Assembly (NCBI RefSeq): GCF_030816485.1
Contig: NZ_JAUSYC010000002.1
Coordinates: 62,001 to 126,000 of the forward strand
Length of the DNA: 64,000 nucleotides
From: Arthrobacter sp. B1I2
GTDB lineage: Bacteria > Actinomycetota > Actinomycetes > Actinomycetales > Micrococcaceae
Reading direction: 5' to 3'
How positions within the stretch are numbered: the stretch's first letter is position 1; every line of letters starts with the position of its first letter. The position numbers and the translations under genes were made by a program. Below the pieces are notes generated by a model that saw only the letters and a program-made list of their open reading frames with translations, was not told where the DNA came from and ran no database searches. Shown here piece by piece: positions 51,400 through 61,094 of the stretch.

Positions 51400-52908
51400 C
51401 TACCTGCCGGCGTAGGGATCAGCAATTCCGATGTACTGGGTGGTGGTGTACTCGGCGATGCCCTCGGAGCCGCCTTCACGGCCGAGTCCTGATTGCTTAA
51501 CGCCGCCGAAGGGTGCGGCGGCGTTGGAGATGATGCCGGCATTGAAGCCGACCATGCCGAACTCGATCTGCTCGGCAACGCGCAGGAGCCTGTTGAAGTC
51601 GCGGCTGTAGACGTAGGAGGCCAGACCGTATTCGCTGGAGTTGGCCAGCCGGATGGCGTCTTCCTCGGTGGAGAAAGTCGTGACGGGGGCGACGGGCCCG
51701 AAGATTTCCTGGCGGAGGATCTCGGCATCGTTGGGAACGTTGCCCAGCACCGTTGGCCGGTAGAAGTAACCGGCACCGGCCACTGGTGCACCTCCGGTAA
51801 CGGCGGTCGCTCCTGCGTCGAGGGCAGCAGATACGAGGGCGTGGACGTCGTCGCGGGCGCCGGCATCAATCAGCGGGCCCACTTGGGTGGCGGGATCGGT
51901 GCCGCGGCCTGTGGCCAGGGCGCCCATGGCTGCGGCGAACTTGGAGGTGAATTCCTGCGCAACTGACTCGTGGACGAGGAAGCGGTTGGCGGCGGTGCAG
52001 GCTTCGCCCATGTTCCGCATTTTCGCCGCCATGGCCCCTTCTACGGCCTGGTCCAGGTCTGCGTCTTCAAACACGATGAAGGGTGCGTTGCCGCCGAGCT
52101 CCATCGAGGTGCGCAACACATTCTGCGCCGCGTCGGCCATCAGCCGTTTGCCCACCGGGGTGGAACCCGTGAATGAGACCTTGCGGAGCCGCGAGTCTTT
52201 CAAAAGCGGTCCGGAGATGCTCGAGGCGCTGGAGGAGGACACCACGTTCAGGACGCCAGCGGGAAGGCCGGCCTCGATCATGGTCTGCGCAAAAAGCTGG
52301 GAGGTCAGCGGGGTCAGCTTGGCCGGCTTCAGGACCATGGTGCATCCTGCGGCGATGGCCGGGGCCACCTTGCGGGTGGCCATGGCGAGCGGGAAATTCC
52401 AAGGTGTGATGAGCAGGCAGGGTCCCACCGGCTTGTGCTGGACCAGGATCTTGTTCTTGCCTTCCGGGGTGGTGAGGTAGCGCCCGTAATCCCGGACCGT
52501 TTCTTCGGAGAACCAACGCAGGAACTCCGCCCCGTAGGCCACCTCGCCACGGGATTCCGCCAGCGGTTTGCCCATCTCCAGGGTCATCAGCAGCGCGAAG
52601 TCCTCGGCCCGCTCGGTAACGAGCTCAAAGGCACGGCGCAGGATCTCCGCGCGTTCCCGAGGCGCGCTGCGCGCCCAGGCTGCTTGGACGGCGTCCGCAG
52701 CGTCGAGCGCGGCGATGGCATCTTCGCTCGTGGCCGAGGCCAAGGTAGCGAGCACCTCTCCGGTGGCGGGGTCGTGAACATCGAACGTGCCGCCGTCGGA
52801 CGCGTCCCCCCACTGACCTCCGATCAATAAACCGGTGGGGACAGAGGCGAGGAGATCGGCCTCACGCTGGCGTGGGACAGCGGTCGGATCAACGAGGGCA
52901 GTAGTCAT
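51400..52908 (-). CDS. aldehyde dehydrogenase, semialdehyde type
   Basis: The 502-residue enzyme has catalytic Glu270 in 'SMELGGNAPF' and Cys304 in 'GEACTAANR', cofactor segment 'PWNFPLAMATRKVAPAIAAGCT', and 'PFGGVKQSGLGREGG' near the end. It is a GabD-like NAD(P)+ dehydrogenase. It lies downstream of the hydrolase-BVMO-alcohol-dehydrogenase genes but after a terminator-like hairpin, so it may have its own promoter. In a ring-ketone pathway it would oxidise the omega-oxo-acid made by the alcohol dehydrogenase to the dicarboxylate. Confidence 0.9.
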   Translation of the reverse strand: MTTALVDPTAVPRQREADLLASVPTGLLIGGQWGDASDGGTFDVHDPATGEVLATLASATSEDAIAALDAADAVQAAWARSAPRERAEILRRAFELVTERAEDFALLMTLEMGKPLAESRGEVAYGAEFLRWFSEETVRDYGRYLTTPEGKNKILVQHKPVGPCLLITPWNFPLAMATRKVAPAIAAGCTMVLKPAKLTPLTSQLFAQTMIEAGLPAGVLNVVSSSSASSISGPLLKDSRLRKVSFTGSTPVGKRLMADAAQNVLRTSMELGGNAPFIVFEDADLDQAVEGAMAAKMRNMGEACTAANRFLVHESVAQEFTSKFAAAMGALATGRGTDPATQVGPLIDAGARDDVHALVSAALDAGATAVTGGAPVAGAGYFYRPTVLGNVPNDAEILRQEIFGPVAPVTTFSTEEDAIRLANSSEYGLASYVYSRDFNRLLRVAEQIEFGMVGFNAGIISNAAAPFGGVKQSGLGREGGSEGIAEYTTTQYIGIADPYAGR

Positions 52909-52930
52909 GAGATTCCTAAAGAACGTGAGT

Positions 52931-52973
52931 GACGGCGATAGCCCCCGCCCTTGGGTGGCGGGCTATCGCCGTC
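52931..52973 (-). terminator. long hairpin between the hydrolase and aldehyde dehydrogenase genes
   Basis: GACGGCGATAGCC plus CCGCC on the left pairs with GGCGGGCTATCGCCGTC on the right, with a 2-base bulge and a CTTGGGT loop. It sits between the hydrolase stop and the dehydrogenase start, where it would end or attenuate the BVMO operon. Confidence 0.7.
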
Positions 52974-53009
52974 CTTGATTGATCGGATGAGGGACACACT
53001 TCATCTCAG

Positions 53010-53963
53010 TCAGATAGTGCGGTCCCTGATAAAGGCAGCGACCTGGTCCACTGTTTGTTCTCCCCGGGGAATTCGTCCCGCAGAGGTGAACAGCCCATGG
53101 GCGTACCCGGGAAGGTGCTGGTACAGGACTTCCGTGCCTGCCCGGGCTAGTGCGGCGGCATAGTTTGCGCCTTCATCAACCAGCGGGTCGTTGTCCACGG
53201 TAATCACGTATGTTGGCGGCAGTCCTGCAGGGAGCTGAGCCATGGCGGGGCTGATATCCGGTGCAGAGCGGTCTACACCGGCTGGCAGATAGTGGCCCGC
53301 AAACCAGGCGATGGTGTCGGCAACCAGGGGGAACCCATCAGTGACGCGGTTGTAGGACGGCGAGGACATAGTCAGATCCACCATGGGGTACAGGAGGACC
53401 TGGCCAACGACGGGCAGGGGATCCGTCGCGGTGGCGTTCTCATTGGCCAGGACTGCGGCCAACTGCCCACCCGCGCTGTCACCGACGAGCACAGCCTCGG
53501 TCACGTCTAGGCCGTGCTCGTTGCCGGCATCAAACAGCCAATGGATCGCGCGGCGGCTGTCGTCAATCGCGGCCGGGTAGGGGTGCTCCGGGGCAAGCCG
53601 GTAGTCCACCGCAATAACGGGAAGGTTGGTCAGCGAGGCCAATCGACGGCACAACCCGTCATGAGTTGAAAGGCTCCCCATGACCCATCCCCCGCCGTGG
53701 AAAAACAGAACGGCGGGGGTGGATCTTCCGGTGCTGCGGGGGTCATAAACCCGAACTCTGAATTCCTCCACGTTGTGATCTGTGACCGACGACAGCGGGT
53801 CACCGCTCAGTCCGTTGGCCGCGCAGCCGCTCTCATAGAGCTCGCGCACCTGCTTCACAGGGTAGGAGTGAAACGGGCGCCCGCCAGCGGCCCGGAATTT
53901 CTGCAGAACCTCTGCAGCGTCCGGTGCTACGGGCCTGCCGCTGAACCGGTCCGTTTTTGTCAC
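53010..53963 (-). CDS. HSL-family alpha/beta-hydrolase (probable lactone/ester hydrolase)
   Basis: The 317-residue hydrolase has 'FFHGGGWVMGS' (oxyanion hole), the nucleophile 'GDSAGGQLAAV', and an acid/His pair in the 'DPLVDEG' and 'GYAHGLF' segments. It overlaps the BVMO gene by 4 bases, so the two are translationally coupled. A hydrolase beside a Baeyer-Villiger enzyme typically opens the lactone or ester it forms, like ChnC in cyclohexanol degradation. No signal peptide is present. Substrate is inferred from context. Confidence 0.85.
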   Translation of the reverse strand: MTKTDRFSGRPVAPDAAEVLQKFRAAGGRPFHSYPVKQVRELYESGCAANGLSGDPLSSVTDHNVEEFRVRVYDPRSTGRSTPAVLFFHGGGWVMGSLSTHDGLCRRLASLTNLPVIAVDYRLAPEHPYPAAIDDSRRAIHWLFDAGNEHGLDVTEAVLVGDSAGGQLAAVLANENATATDPLPVVGQVLLYPMVDLTMSSPSYNRVTDGFPLVADTIAWFAGHYLPAGVDRSAPDISPAMAQLPAGLPPTYVITVDNDPLVDEGANYAAALARAGTEVLYQHLPGYAHGLFTSAGRIPRGEQTVDQVAAFIRDRTI

Positions 53964-55447
53964 TTCGCGGGCCCGGATTCGGCCAGCTGCAGGTAGTCGT
54001 CAAGCTGGAGGTCGTGGGTCTGGGCCCGGTATTCTTCGACGGTTCCGGACCAGTTGTTGATGACCCGGCCGTCCTCGTTCTTGTACCAAGAGGAGCATTC
54101 GGACGAGAACGCGGACTTCTGGAGTTCTTCCTGAACGTGTGCGTTGAACTTCTCCACTACCGCCCGATCTACTTCCAGGAACCGTGATTCATCGGCCGCG
54201 ATGTACTGGACAGCCTGGGCGATGTAGCGGTGCTGGGCCTCCAGCATAGAAACAACCGAGTTGTGGTTGAGGTTGGTGTTGGGGCCGTAGACCAGGAAGA
54301 GGTTAGGGAATTTGTCGACGGTGATGCCCAGGTAGGCTTCCGGGGCGTTGCCCCACCGCTCGTCGAGACCGATTCCGTCGCGCCCTGAGACGCGCATGGA
54401 TCCCATGAAGGCATGGCTCTTGAACCCGGTGGCGTAGATGATGACATCAAATTCGTGCTCGACGCCGTCAGCGGTTCGGAGGCCACTGGGAGTGAATTCC
54501 GTGATTGCCTCTGTCACGAGTTCTACATTCTCGCGTGTCAGTGCGGGGTAGAAATCGTCGCTCCGCAGGATGCGCTTGCAGCCGAAGTCGTAGTCGGGGG
54601 TGAGTTTGGCCCGCAGTTCCGGGTCGGAGACCTGGGTCTCGAGGTGCTGGCGAGCCAGTTCGACCCCTTCCTCGGAAGCTGAAGTATGTTTGCGGGTGCG
54701 TTCGAATCCGGCTTCGCGGAATTCGTGGATTTCCTGCCGCAGCTGGCGGTAGGTATCCGGGTTTTCCTGGAAGCGGGCGCTCTCTTCCTCGGTGAAGATG
54801 TACTGGTCGCGGGGGAGGATGTAGTTGGCTGAGCGCTGGAATACGGTCAGATTCGATGCGATCTTGGCAACCTCCGGCACGTACTGAACGGCAGTTGCAG
54901 CGGAGCCGATGGAAGCGACGCGTTTGCCGGTCAGGTCAAGGTCGTGCCGCCACTTGGAGGAGTGGAAGGCCACGCCTTCGAAGGTTTCGGTGCCGGGGAA
55001 GTTGGGGACGTTTGGTTCGTTCAGCTGGCCCCAGGCGGCCACCACGGAACGGGTCAGGAACTCCGAGCCGTCGGCCGTATGCACGGTCCAAAGCCGGCGG
55101 TCCTGGTCCCATTCAGTCGCGGTGATGTTCTGGCCGAAGTGGATGTGCTTGCCGAGCCCGAATTCCTCAACCATGGAACGCAGGTAGCCCTGGAGTTCCT
55201 CCTGACCGGCAAACATCCGGGTTACCTTGAGGTTCAGGAAGTAGCTGTAGCAGTAGACCAGGGCCTGCGTGTCGCAAGCGGCACCGGGATAGGTGTTCTC
55301 GCGCCATACGCCTCCTACATCGTTGCCGCGCTCGAGGATCAGGAAGTCCTCGATGCCTTCCTGGACGAACTGGGCTCCCTGGCCCAGGCCGCCGAAGCCT
55401 GCGCCGATGATGATCGCGCTGTAGATGTGGTCATTTGTGGAGGTCAT
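53960..55447 (-). CDS. Baeyer-Villiger monooxygenase (type I flavoprotein)
   Basis: The 495-residue protein carries the FAD motif GAGFGG (15-20), the diagnostic BVMO fingerprint F-x-G-x3-H-x3-W as 'FEGVAFHSSKW' (156-166), and a second dinucleotide motif 'VASIGSAATAVQ' whose last Gly is replaced by Ala. It uses NADPH and O2 to turn a ketone into an ester or lactone. It follows the alcohol dehydrogenase gene by 33 bases and overlaps the hydrolase gene. With them it forms a ketone-to-hydroxyacid set. Ring size of the ketone is unknown. Confidence 0.9.
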   Translation of the reverse strand: MTSTNDHIYSAIIIGAGFGGLGQGAQFVQEGIEDFLILERGNDVGGVWRENTYPGAACDTQALVYCYSYFLNLKVTRMFAGQEELQGYLRSMVEEFGLGKHIHFGQNITATEWDQDRRLWTVHTADGSEFLTRSVVAAWGQLNEPNVPNFPGTETFEGVAFHSSKWRHDLDLTGKRVASIGSAATAVQYVPEVAKIASNLTVFQRSANYILPRDQYIFTEEESARFQENPDTYRQLRQEIHEFREAGFERTRKHTSASEEGVELARQHLETQVSDPELRAKLTPDYDFGCKRILRSDDFYPALTRENVELVTEAITEFTPSGLRTADGVEHEFDVIIYATGFKSHAFMGSMRVSGRDGIGLDERWGNAPEAYLGITVDKFPNLFLVYGPNTNLNHNSVVSMLEAQHRYIAQAVQYIAADESRFLEVDRAVVEKFNAHVQEELQKSAFSSECSSWYKNEDGRVINNWSGTVEEYRAQTHDLQLDDYLQLAESGPAK

Positions 55448-55480
55448 GATGTTCTCTCTTCGGAGCTGGAGTGTGGGTGG

Positions 55481-56635
55481 TCAGGAAAAGGTGATGATCT
55501 GGCGCAGTGCGTGGCCGCCGTCGAGGGTGTCCATGGCGCGGTTGATGTCTTCGAGCGGGATCGTGTCTGAGACCAGGCCTTCAACGGCCAGCTGGCCGGA
55601 TCGCCAGAGTTGTTCGTAGATCGGGATGTCGTGTTCGGGGACTGCCGAACCGAGGTAGCTGCCCACGATTGACCGGGCCTCTGCTGTCAGGGTCAGGGGG
55701 TCGATGGAGACCGACTGGCCCGGCGCCGGCAATCCCACGGTGACGGTGATGCCACCGGGCTTCGTCAGTGCGATGGCAGCTTCCAGAGCCCGCGGGTGTC
55801 CGGCGGCTTCGATGACGGCGTCAAACTTTTCGCCGCGTTCCAGGGCCTCGGCAGAGGTTATGGCGTCCGCGGCACCCAGGTTCCGGGCGGCGTCCAGTTT
55901 CGCCGGCAGGGTATCGACGCCAACGACGTGTTCAACTCCGGTGGCGATGGCCGTAATGAGCGCCGCCATGCCTACTCCGCCAAGACCGACGATGGCTACC
56001 CGCGCGGAAGGCGCCGGCTTGGCGACATTGAGGATGGCTCCTCCGCCGGTGAGAAGGGCACATCCGAGCAAAGCGGCGATGTGCGCCGGGACATCGGACC
56101 CGACCGGCACAACTGAACGGCGGGAGACCACGGCGTGGGTGGCGAATGCCGAGACTCCAAGGTGGTGTTGGACGGGCTCACCCTCCCGGGAGAGTCGGCG
56201 GTTTCCACCCAGCAGCGTTCCTTCAGTATTGGAAGCGCTGCCCTGCTCGCACGGCGTTTTGCCGTTGGAATTGCATCCGGAGCATTCACCGCAGCGGGGG
56301 AGGAAGGTCATAACGACGCGCTGGCCCAGGGAGATGTCATTGACGCCCTCGCCCAGTTCCTCAACGATGCCGGCCGCCTCGTGGCCTAGCAGCATCGGAA
56401 CTGGTCGTGGCCGGTTTCCATTGACGACGGAAAGGTCAGAGTGGCATATGCCGGCTGCCTCGATACGGACCAGGATCTCGCCCTTGCCGGGACCTTCGAG
56501 TTCGAGGTTCTGCACATGGATGGGCCGGGAGTCCGCGTAGGGCCGCTCTGCCCCTATGGCCTCAAGTACAGCCCCGCGTATGGTCTTGGTGCCGGTGGCC
56601 GGCGTCGCGGCTGACTTCGTATCTTCGATCGTCAC
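55481..56635 (-). CDS. zinc-dependent alcohol dehydrogenase (MDR family)
   Basis: From GTG 56635 with GAGAGGA upstream, the product is 384 residues. It has the catalytic zinc site 'GICHSDLSVVNG', 'GHEAAGIVEELGEGV', the structural zinc lobe 'CGECSGCNSNGKTPCE' and the NAD motif 'VAIVGLGGVGMAA'. It belongs to the ADH/FDH-like medium-chain group. In the operon with BVMO and hydrolase it is a candidate omega-hydroxyacid dehydrogenase (ChnD-like). It could also oxidise a secondary alcohol. Confidence 0.88.
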   Translation of the reverse strand: MTIEDTKSAATPATGTKTIRGAVLEAIGAERPYADSRPIHVQNLELEGPGKGEILVRIEAAGICHSDLSVVNGNRPRPVPMLLGHEAAGIVEELGEGVNDISLGQRVVMTFLPRCGECSGCNSNGKTPCEQGSASNTEGTLLGGNRRLSREGEPVQHHLGVSAFATHAVVSRRSVVPVGSDVPAHIAALLGCALLTGGGAILNVAKPAPSARVAIVGLGGVGMAALITAIATGVEHVVGVDTLPAKLDAARNLGAADAITSAEALERGEKFDAVIEAAGHPRALEAAIALTKPGGITVTVGLPAPGQSVSIDPLTLTAEARSIVGSYLGSAVPEHDIPIYEQLWRSGQLAVEGLVSDTIPLEDINRAMDTLDGGHALRQIITFS

Positions 56636-56734
56636 GATTGTCCTCTCAGTGGTGCAGTAAGGCTGTGCACTGTCCATTGAGATTAGGCAGCCGCGAGGGT
56701 TGCGTCACGGTGCAGAAAGTCGATATATGCGCTT

Positions 56735-56745
56735 TCTTTTGTACG
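56735..56745. promoter_or_regulatory. 11-bp motif upstream of the alcohol dehydrogenase, shared with the PucR promoter region
   Basis: TCTTTTGTACG occurs here, 100 bases before the dehydrogenase start, and again at 58338 between pucR-type and aminotransferase genes. A shared regulator (the PucR-type protein) could bind both. One 11-base match in 1.6 kb is suggestive only. Confidence 0.4.
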
Positions 56746-56877
56746 AAGCGTCAAAGGGGGGGTCGTCGTAGAGTGTAACCACGCCACGGTTAGGGGAGGC
56801 CCACATCCGGCGCAGTATAAGCAGCATTATCGGGGTCGCTTCGTCCAGTGGCCGGTGGTTCCGGCTGGCGGTGCGAC

Positions 56878-58317
56878 CTAGTCGTTCCGGGTCGCCTGGG
56901 AGCGACCTCTAAGGGCGAGCCAGAGCTGGGCTGCTACGTCGGGGTCGTCCAGGTCAACCCCCAGCAGTTCCTTCGCCTGGGCAATTCGGTAGCGCACCGA
57001 GTTCCGGTGCACTCCCAGTTCGCGGCCCGCCGCCTCCCATTGCCCGCGGTGCGCCAGGTAGCAGCGGACCGTTTCCAGTAGCTGCCCGGGATGGGAGGCC
57101 AACTCGTCCACCCATTCATCGGCCGGCAGGTCGAGGCCGTGACCAACGCGTATCAGCTGGCCGGGGGCCGCTGAGGCGGCGACCTCGGCTACCTGCGATC
57201 CGATCTCGTGAAGCCGCCGCAGAGGCATAGGTCCACCCCATGCACCGCGGACACCTTTCGGCAACGTCGGATAAGGGCTCGAGGCTGCCTGAAGCACAAA
57301 TACGACATCGGAACGTTCGAGGACCAGCCCGGACAGGGCGTGCTGTGCCGCCAGCTGTTCGCTATCGGGCAGGACGGCGACGAAGGCTGTTTCCGGGAGC
57401 GGGTCGGAGTCCATCTGCTTTGCAAGGAGCCGGGCTGCATCGTCATGGCCTTCCAGGACCAGCGCTGCGAGCATACCCTCTGCGCGTCGACGCTCGGCCG
57501 CGGCGCTGCGCTGTCCGGCTGCTCTGGCCGCCAGGAGCGTGGATGCGGTGAGGAACAAGTGCCGCTCTGCAGCGGCCAGTTGCCCGCTTCTGCCTAACGC
57601 AAGGTAGCCCGAGGCGGCCGGACCATCAGATACCGGGTAGAGAGAAGCAACACCGGCGGCCAGTTGAATGTTGCCGGTGGCACCCCGGCGCGCGTTGCGC
57701 AAAATGGCAGATTCCCGTGTGAGTTCGGCCAGCAGTCCCGGCGGGAGTTCAGCGCCGTTGGCAGCCGAGGATGGGGCCCCGTCGCCTTCAGGCAGGTATG
57801 CAACCCAGGTCCCCAGAGCGCGGGACAATTCCCGGACGATCTCCGGTTCCGCATCATCCTGTGCGGCGGCCCGCGTCAGTGCCACCTGAAGCCCTAACAG
57901 AGCGGTGAGTTCGGCCTCGCCGCCCTGCCTGACAAGCTCCCAGTATGCGCGCGAAACGGCCAGGAACGGGGACTCGCGGGGAATAGTCAGAAGAGGAAGG
58001 CCAGCTTCCACGCATGCCGCCCGCAGTTCGTCCGGCACCATGGCATGTCCTGAACCCAACCCGAGACCCAGAGCAGCAACGCCGCCTTCCACCAGACGTT
58101 GCACATAGTTCTTAGCCGCCTCTTGGCGCGCATCTCCGTCAAGACCGGTGAGCTGCAGTCCGACAGTGAGGAGAAGCTCACCGCCGTAGAGGAACATTGT
58201 GGGATCCTCCAGCTCGGAGACGTGCACGCCCGTTAGTTCAACGCGGGGGAGCGGAATGGGCCAGTAGGGCGCCAAGTCGCGCTTTGCAGCCTCAACAAGC
58301 CTTGCGAGGGTGATCAT
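56878..58317 (-). CDS. PucR/CdaR-type transcriptional regulator
   Basis: The 479-residue protein has a PucR N-terminal domain ('VELTGVHVSELEDPTMFLYGGELLLTVGLQL', 'LVEGGVAALGLGLGSGHAMVPDELRAACVEAGLPLLTIP'), a middle region, and a C-terminal PucR-type HTH ('CYLAHRGQWEAAGRELGVHRNSVRYRIAQAKELLGVDL'). Members sense nitrogen compounds or organic acids and usually activate. It is divergent from the aminotransferase operon, with 124 bases between them, and is likely to regulate it. Confidence 0.9.
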   Translation of the reverse strand: MITLARLVEAAKRDLAPYWPIPLPRVELTGVHVSELEDPTMFLYGGELLLTVGLQLTGLDGDARQEAAKNYVQRLVEGGVAALGLGLGSGHAMVPDELRAACVEAGLPLLTIPRESPFLAVSRAYWELVRQGGEAELTALLGLQVALTRAAAQDDAEPEIVRELSRALGTWVAYLPEGDGAPSSAANGAELPPGLLAELTRESAILRNARRGATGNIQLAAGVASLYPVSDGPAASGYLALGRSGQLAAAERHLFLTASTLLAARAAGQRSAAAERRRAEGMLAALVLEGHDDAARLLAKQMDSDPLPETAFVAVLPDSEQLAAQHALSGLVLERSDVVFVLQAASSPYPTLPKGVRGAWGGPMPLRRLHEIGSQVAEVAASAAPGQLIRVGHGLDLPADEWVDELASHPGQLLETVRCYLAHRGQWEAAGRELGVHRNSVRYRIAQAKELLGVDLDDPDVAAQLWLALRGRSQATRND

Positions 58318-58337
58318 AGGTAAATCATAGGTGACCG

Positions 58338-58348
58338 TCTTTTGTACG
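58338..58348. promoter_or_regulatory. 11-bp motif in the pucR/aminotransferase intergenic region
   Basis: TCTTTTGTACG, identical to the motif at 56735, lies 20 bases upstream of the pucR-type start and 94 before the aminotransferase. It is a candidate binding site for autoregulation and operon control. Confidence 0.4.
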
Positions 58349-58441
58349 TTGGGACTGATCCTTGATTATCTCTGGATGAATCGTCCAACGACACGTCATC
58401 GGACTGTCCCTATGGTGGATTTCACCACACGAGGAGGACCT

Positions 58442-59800
58442 ATGACTGTCACATCAGAACTCGCCGCAAACCAGGCCAAAGATCCGGCCGCCGTTAAGGC
58501 CACAGCCCGCCGCCTGCTCACCGAGCTTCCGGGCCCGCGTTCCCGCGAGCTGGAGGCCGAACGCCGCCAGCATGTCACCGACGCTTTTGGTATCACTCTG
58601 CCCGTGTTCATCGACCACGCGCAGGACGCTCTGCTCGTCGACGTTGACGGAAACCACCTCATTGATTTCGCCTCAGGCATCGCCGTGACCAGCGTTGGTG
58701 CTGCAAACCCGAAGGTGGCCAAGCGCGCCGCCGCCCAGCTTGAGCGCTTCACCCACACCTGCTTCATGGTGACCGAATATGAGTCCTTCGTTGAAGTCTG
58801 CCGGTGGCTCAACGAGCACACCCCCGGTGACTTCGAAAAGCGGACCGCGCTGTTCACCACCGGCGCGGAGGCTGTAGAAAACGCCATTAAGGTCGCCCGG
58901 TCGGCTACCCGCCGGCCCAATGTTCTCGTCTTCGACGAGGCATATCACGGCCGCACCCAGCTCACGATGGCGATGACGGCAAAGGAGAACCCGTACCGGC
59001 TCAACTTCGGACCTCTCCCGGGCTCAGTTTTCCGCGGACCGACGGCGCCCGCACACACCTCTCCTGACGGACCGGGGAAGGCCCTGGAACAGATCGAGGC
59101 GCTTCTAGCAGAACACGGGGCGGAAACTTTCGCCGCTATGGTTATCGAACCGATTCAGGGCGAGGGCGGCTTCATTGTCCAGGCCCCCGGGTTCCTCGAA
59201 GGCATCCGGGAAATCGCAACCCGCCACGGCATCGTGCTGGTTATCGATGAGATCCAGGCCGGAATGGGCCGCACCGGCACGCTGTTCGCTTCCGAGCACG
59301 AAAGTATAGCCGGCGACATCACACTGTCCGCGAAAGCTCTTGGCGGCGGATTGCCGCTTTCGGCCGCGACCGGCCGCGCCGAGCTGATGAACGCTGTCCA
59401 CACCGGTGGTCTCGGCGGGACCTACGCTGGCAACCCTGTAGCCTGTGAAGCCGCTTTGGCTGTCTTCGAACTCCTCGAAGACGGCAAGCTTCTGGAGAAC
59501 GCCACTGCCATTGAAGCCGCAGTCAGGCGCCGTCTGGAGCCGCTCGTTGAGCTTGACGGCGTCGCAGACGTTCGCGGCAGGGGTGCGATGATGGCGATCG
59601 AATTCAGCGATGCTTCCGGGCCTCGTAAAGACCTTGCCACCACGGCCGCGAAGGCAGCCAACGCTCATGGTGTCCTGACTCTAACTTGCGGGACCAGCGG
59701 AAACATCATCCGGCTGCTGCCTCCGCTTGGCATCGAAGCGGACGTCCTTGATGAGGGCCTTGCGGTGCTGGAAGCATCCATTCGGTCGGTATTGTCGTGA
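58442..59800 (+). CDS. gabT: 4-aminobutyrate/5-aminovalerate aminotransferase (class III)
   Basis: From ATG 58442 with GAGGAGG upstream, the 452-residue PLP enzyme has 'TTGAEAVENAIKVARSATRRPNVLVFDEAYHGRT', the active-site aspartate stretch 'VLVIDEIQAGMGRTG', PLP Lys in 'LSAKALGGGLPLS' and 'HTGGLGGTYAGNPVACEAAL'. This is the GabT pattern for omega-amino acids. It feeds semialdehydes to the dehydrogenase further along. First gene of the PucR-linked operon. Given the glutaryl-CoA-type gene downstream, 5-aminovalerate is a likely substrate. Confidence 0.9.
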   Translation: MTVTSELAANQAKDPAAVKATARRLLTELPGPRSRELEAERRQHVTDAFGITLPVFIDHAQDALLVDVDGNHLIDFASGIAVTSVGAANPKVAKRAAAQLERFTHTCFMVTEYESFVEVCRWLNEHTPGDFEKRTALFTTGAEAVENAIKVARSATRRPNVLVFDEAYHGRTQLTMAMTAKENPYRLNFGPLPGSVFRGPTAPAHTSPDGPGKALEQIEALLAEHGAETFAAMVIEPIQGEGGFIVQAPGFLEGIREIATRHGIVLVIDEIQAGMGRTGTLFASEHESIAGDITLSAKALGGGLPLSAATGRAELMNAVHTGGLGGTYAGNPVACEAALAVFELLEDGKLLENATAIEAAVRRRLEPLVELDGVADVRGRGAMMAIEFSDASGPRKDLATTAAKAANAHGVLTLTCGTSGNIIRLLPPLGIEADVLDEGLAVLEASIRSVLS

Positions 59801-59834
59801 TTTTCCGGGGAAGGTGGACCCGTCGGGGTCAGCT

Positions 59835-61094
59835 ATGAGGTCGGGAGCGGACTCCGGCGCACCACTGGAGGGGATCGTCGTCGCGGATTTCTCCCGCGTG
59901 CTCGCCGGTCCGCTCGCGACCATGACCCTGGCCGATCTCGGCGCCCGGGTCATCAAGGTCGAGCGCCCCGGAACCGGAGATGACACCCGGGAGTGGGCGC
60001 CACCTTCCTCAAAGACAGGTGCGACGTACTTCGAAAGCGTCAACCGGAATAAGGAATCCGTCACCCTTGACCTGACCGACCCGGAAGACCTGGAGCTTGC
60101 CCGGGAATTGGCCCGCCGCGCCGACGTCCTGGTGGAGAACTTCAAACCTGGAGGGCTCGCCAAGCTGGGCCTCGGATATGAGTCACTGGCCGAGGAGAAC
60201 CCCGGGCTGGTGTATGCGTCAATTTCGGGTTTCGGCTCGGAAGGCGGTCGTGATCTGCCCGGATACGACTTCATCGTGCAGGCTGTCGGCGGACTGATGA
60301 GTATTACCGGTGACCCGCAGGGCGACGCCTATAAAGTGGGCGTCGCTCTGGTCGATGTTCTGACAGCGAAAGACGCCACGATCGGTATCCTCGCGGCCCT
60401 TTCCGAGCGTAATTCCACGGGTCGGGGCAGGCGGATCGAGGTCAATCTTCTATCGAGCCTCCAGGGCGCCCTTGCCAACCAGGGTCAGGCGTACCTGGGC
60501 GCCGGTGTTACTCCGACCCGGCTGGGCAATGACCACCCTTCCATCGTCCCTTATCAACTTCTTGCCACAGGTGATGACCCACTGGCCGTTGCCGTTGGTA
60601 ACGACTCGCAGTTCGCCAAGCTCTGCAGCGCCATCGGCAATCCGGAGCTTGCCGCTGATTCCCGGTTTGTCACCAACTCTGCGCGGGTCAGGCATAGGCG
60701 GGAGCTTGTCACGCTGCTGGAAGCCGGGCTCGCGGACGCTGGAGCGAAGGAATGGCAGGACCGGTTGGTTTCTGTGGGAGTACCGGCTGGCCGCGTCGCC
60801 GGCATAGGTGAAGGCATCGCGTACGCCGAAGCTTTGGGCCTGGAGCCGACCATTCACGTCCATGACGCCGACGGGAACGTTACCGGCCGCCAGATCCGCC
60901 ATCCGATCACCTGGACGCCGGCACTGCCGCCCCGGACCCAAGCTCCACCCGCCCTCGGTGAGCACACCGCAGACGTGCGGGACTGGCTACGGAACCATCC
61001 CCAAAGCAAAACGTTTACCTACACCCCTCAAAGTGCCGCCCATTCAGAAGTCGTTTATGCCCAGGAGGGACCACATCATGACTCTCGCCCCTAG
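59835..61094 (+). CDS. class III (CaiB/Frc) CoA-transferase
   Basis: The 419-residue protein starts 'APLEGIVVADFSRVLAGPLATMTLADLGARVIKVERPGTGDDTREW', the unmistakable CaiB/BaiF family start. 'ESVNRNKESVTLDL' and 'GLMSITGDPQGDAYKVGVALVDVLTA' follow. These enzymes move CoA between carboxylic acids through a glutamyl/aspartyl anhydride. It follows gabT by 34 bases and overlaps the acyl-CoA dehydrogenase start by 17. By context it resembles succinyl-CoA:glutarate CoA-transferase. ATG 59835 is chosen because the domain begins right after it. Confidence 0.88.
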   Translation: MRSGADSGAPLEGIVVADFSRVLAGPLATMTLADLGARVIKVERPGTGDDTREWAPPSSKTGATYFESVNRNKESVTLDLTDPEDLELARELARRADVLVENFKPGGLAKLGLGYESLAEENPGLVYASISGFGSEGGRDLPGYDFIVQAVGGLMSITGDPQGDAYKVGVALVDVLTAKDATIGILAALSERNSTGRGRRIEVNLLSSLQGALANQGQAYLGAGVTPTRLGNDHPSIVPYQLLATGDDPLAVAVGNDSQFAKLCSAIGNPELAADSRFVTNSARVRHRRELVTLLEAGLADAGAKEWQDRLVSVGVPAGRVAGIGEGIAYAEALGLEPTIHVHDADGNVTGRQIRHPITWTPALPPRTQAPPALGEHTADVRDWLRNHPQSKTFTYTPQSAAHSEVVYAQEGPHHDSRP

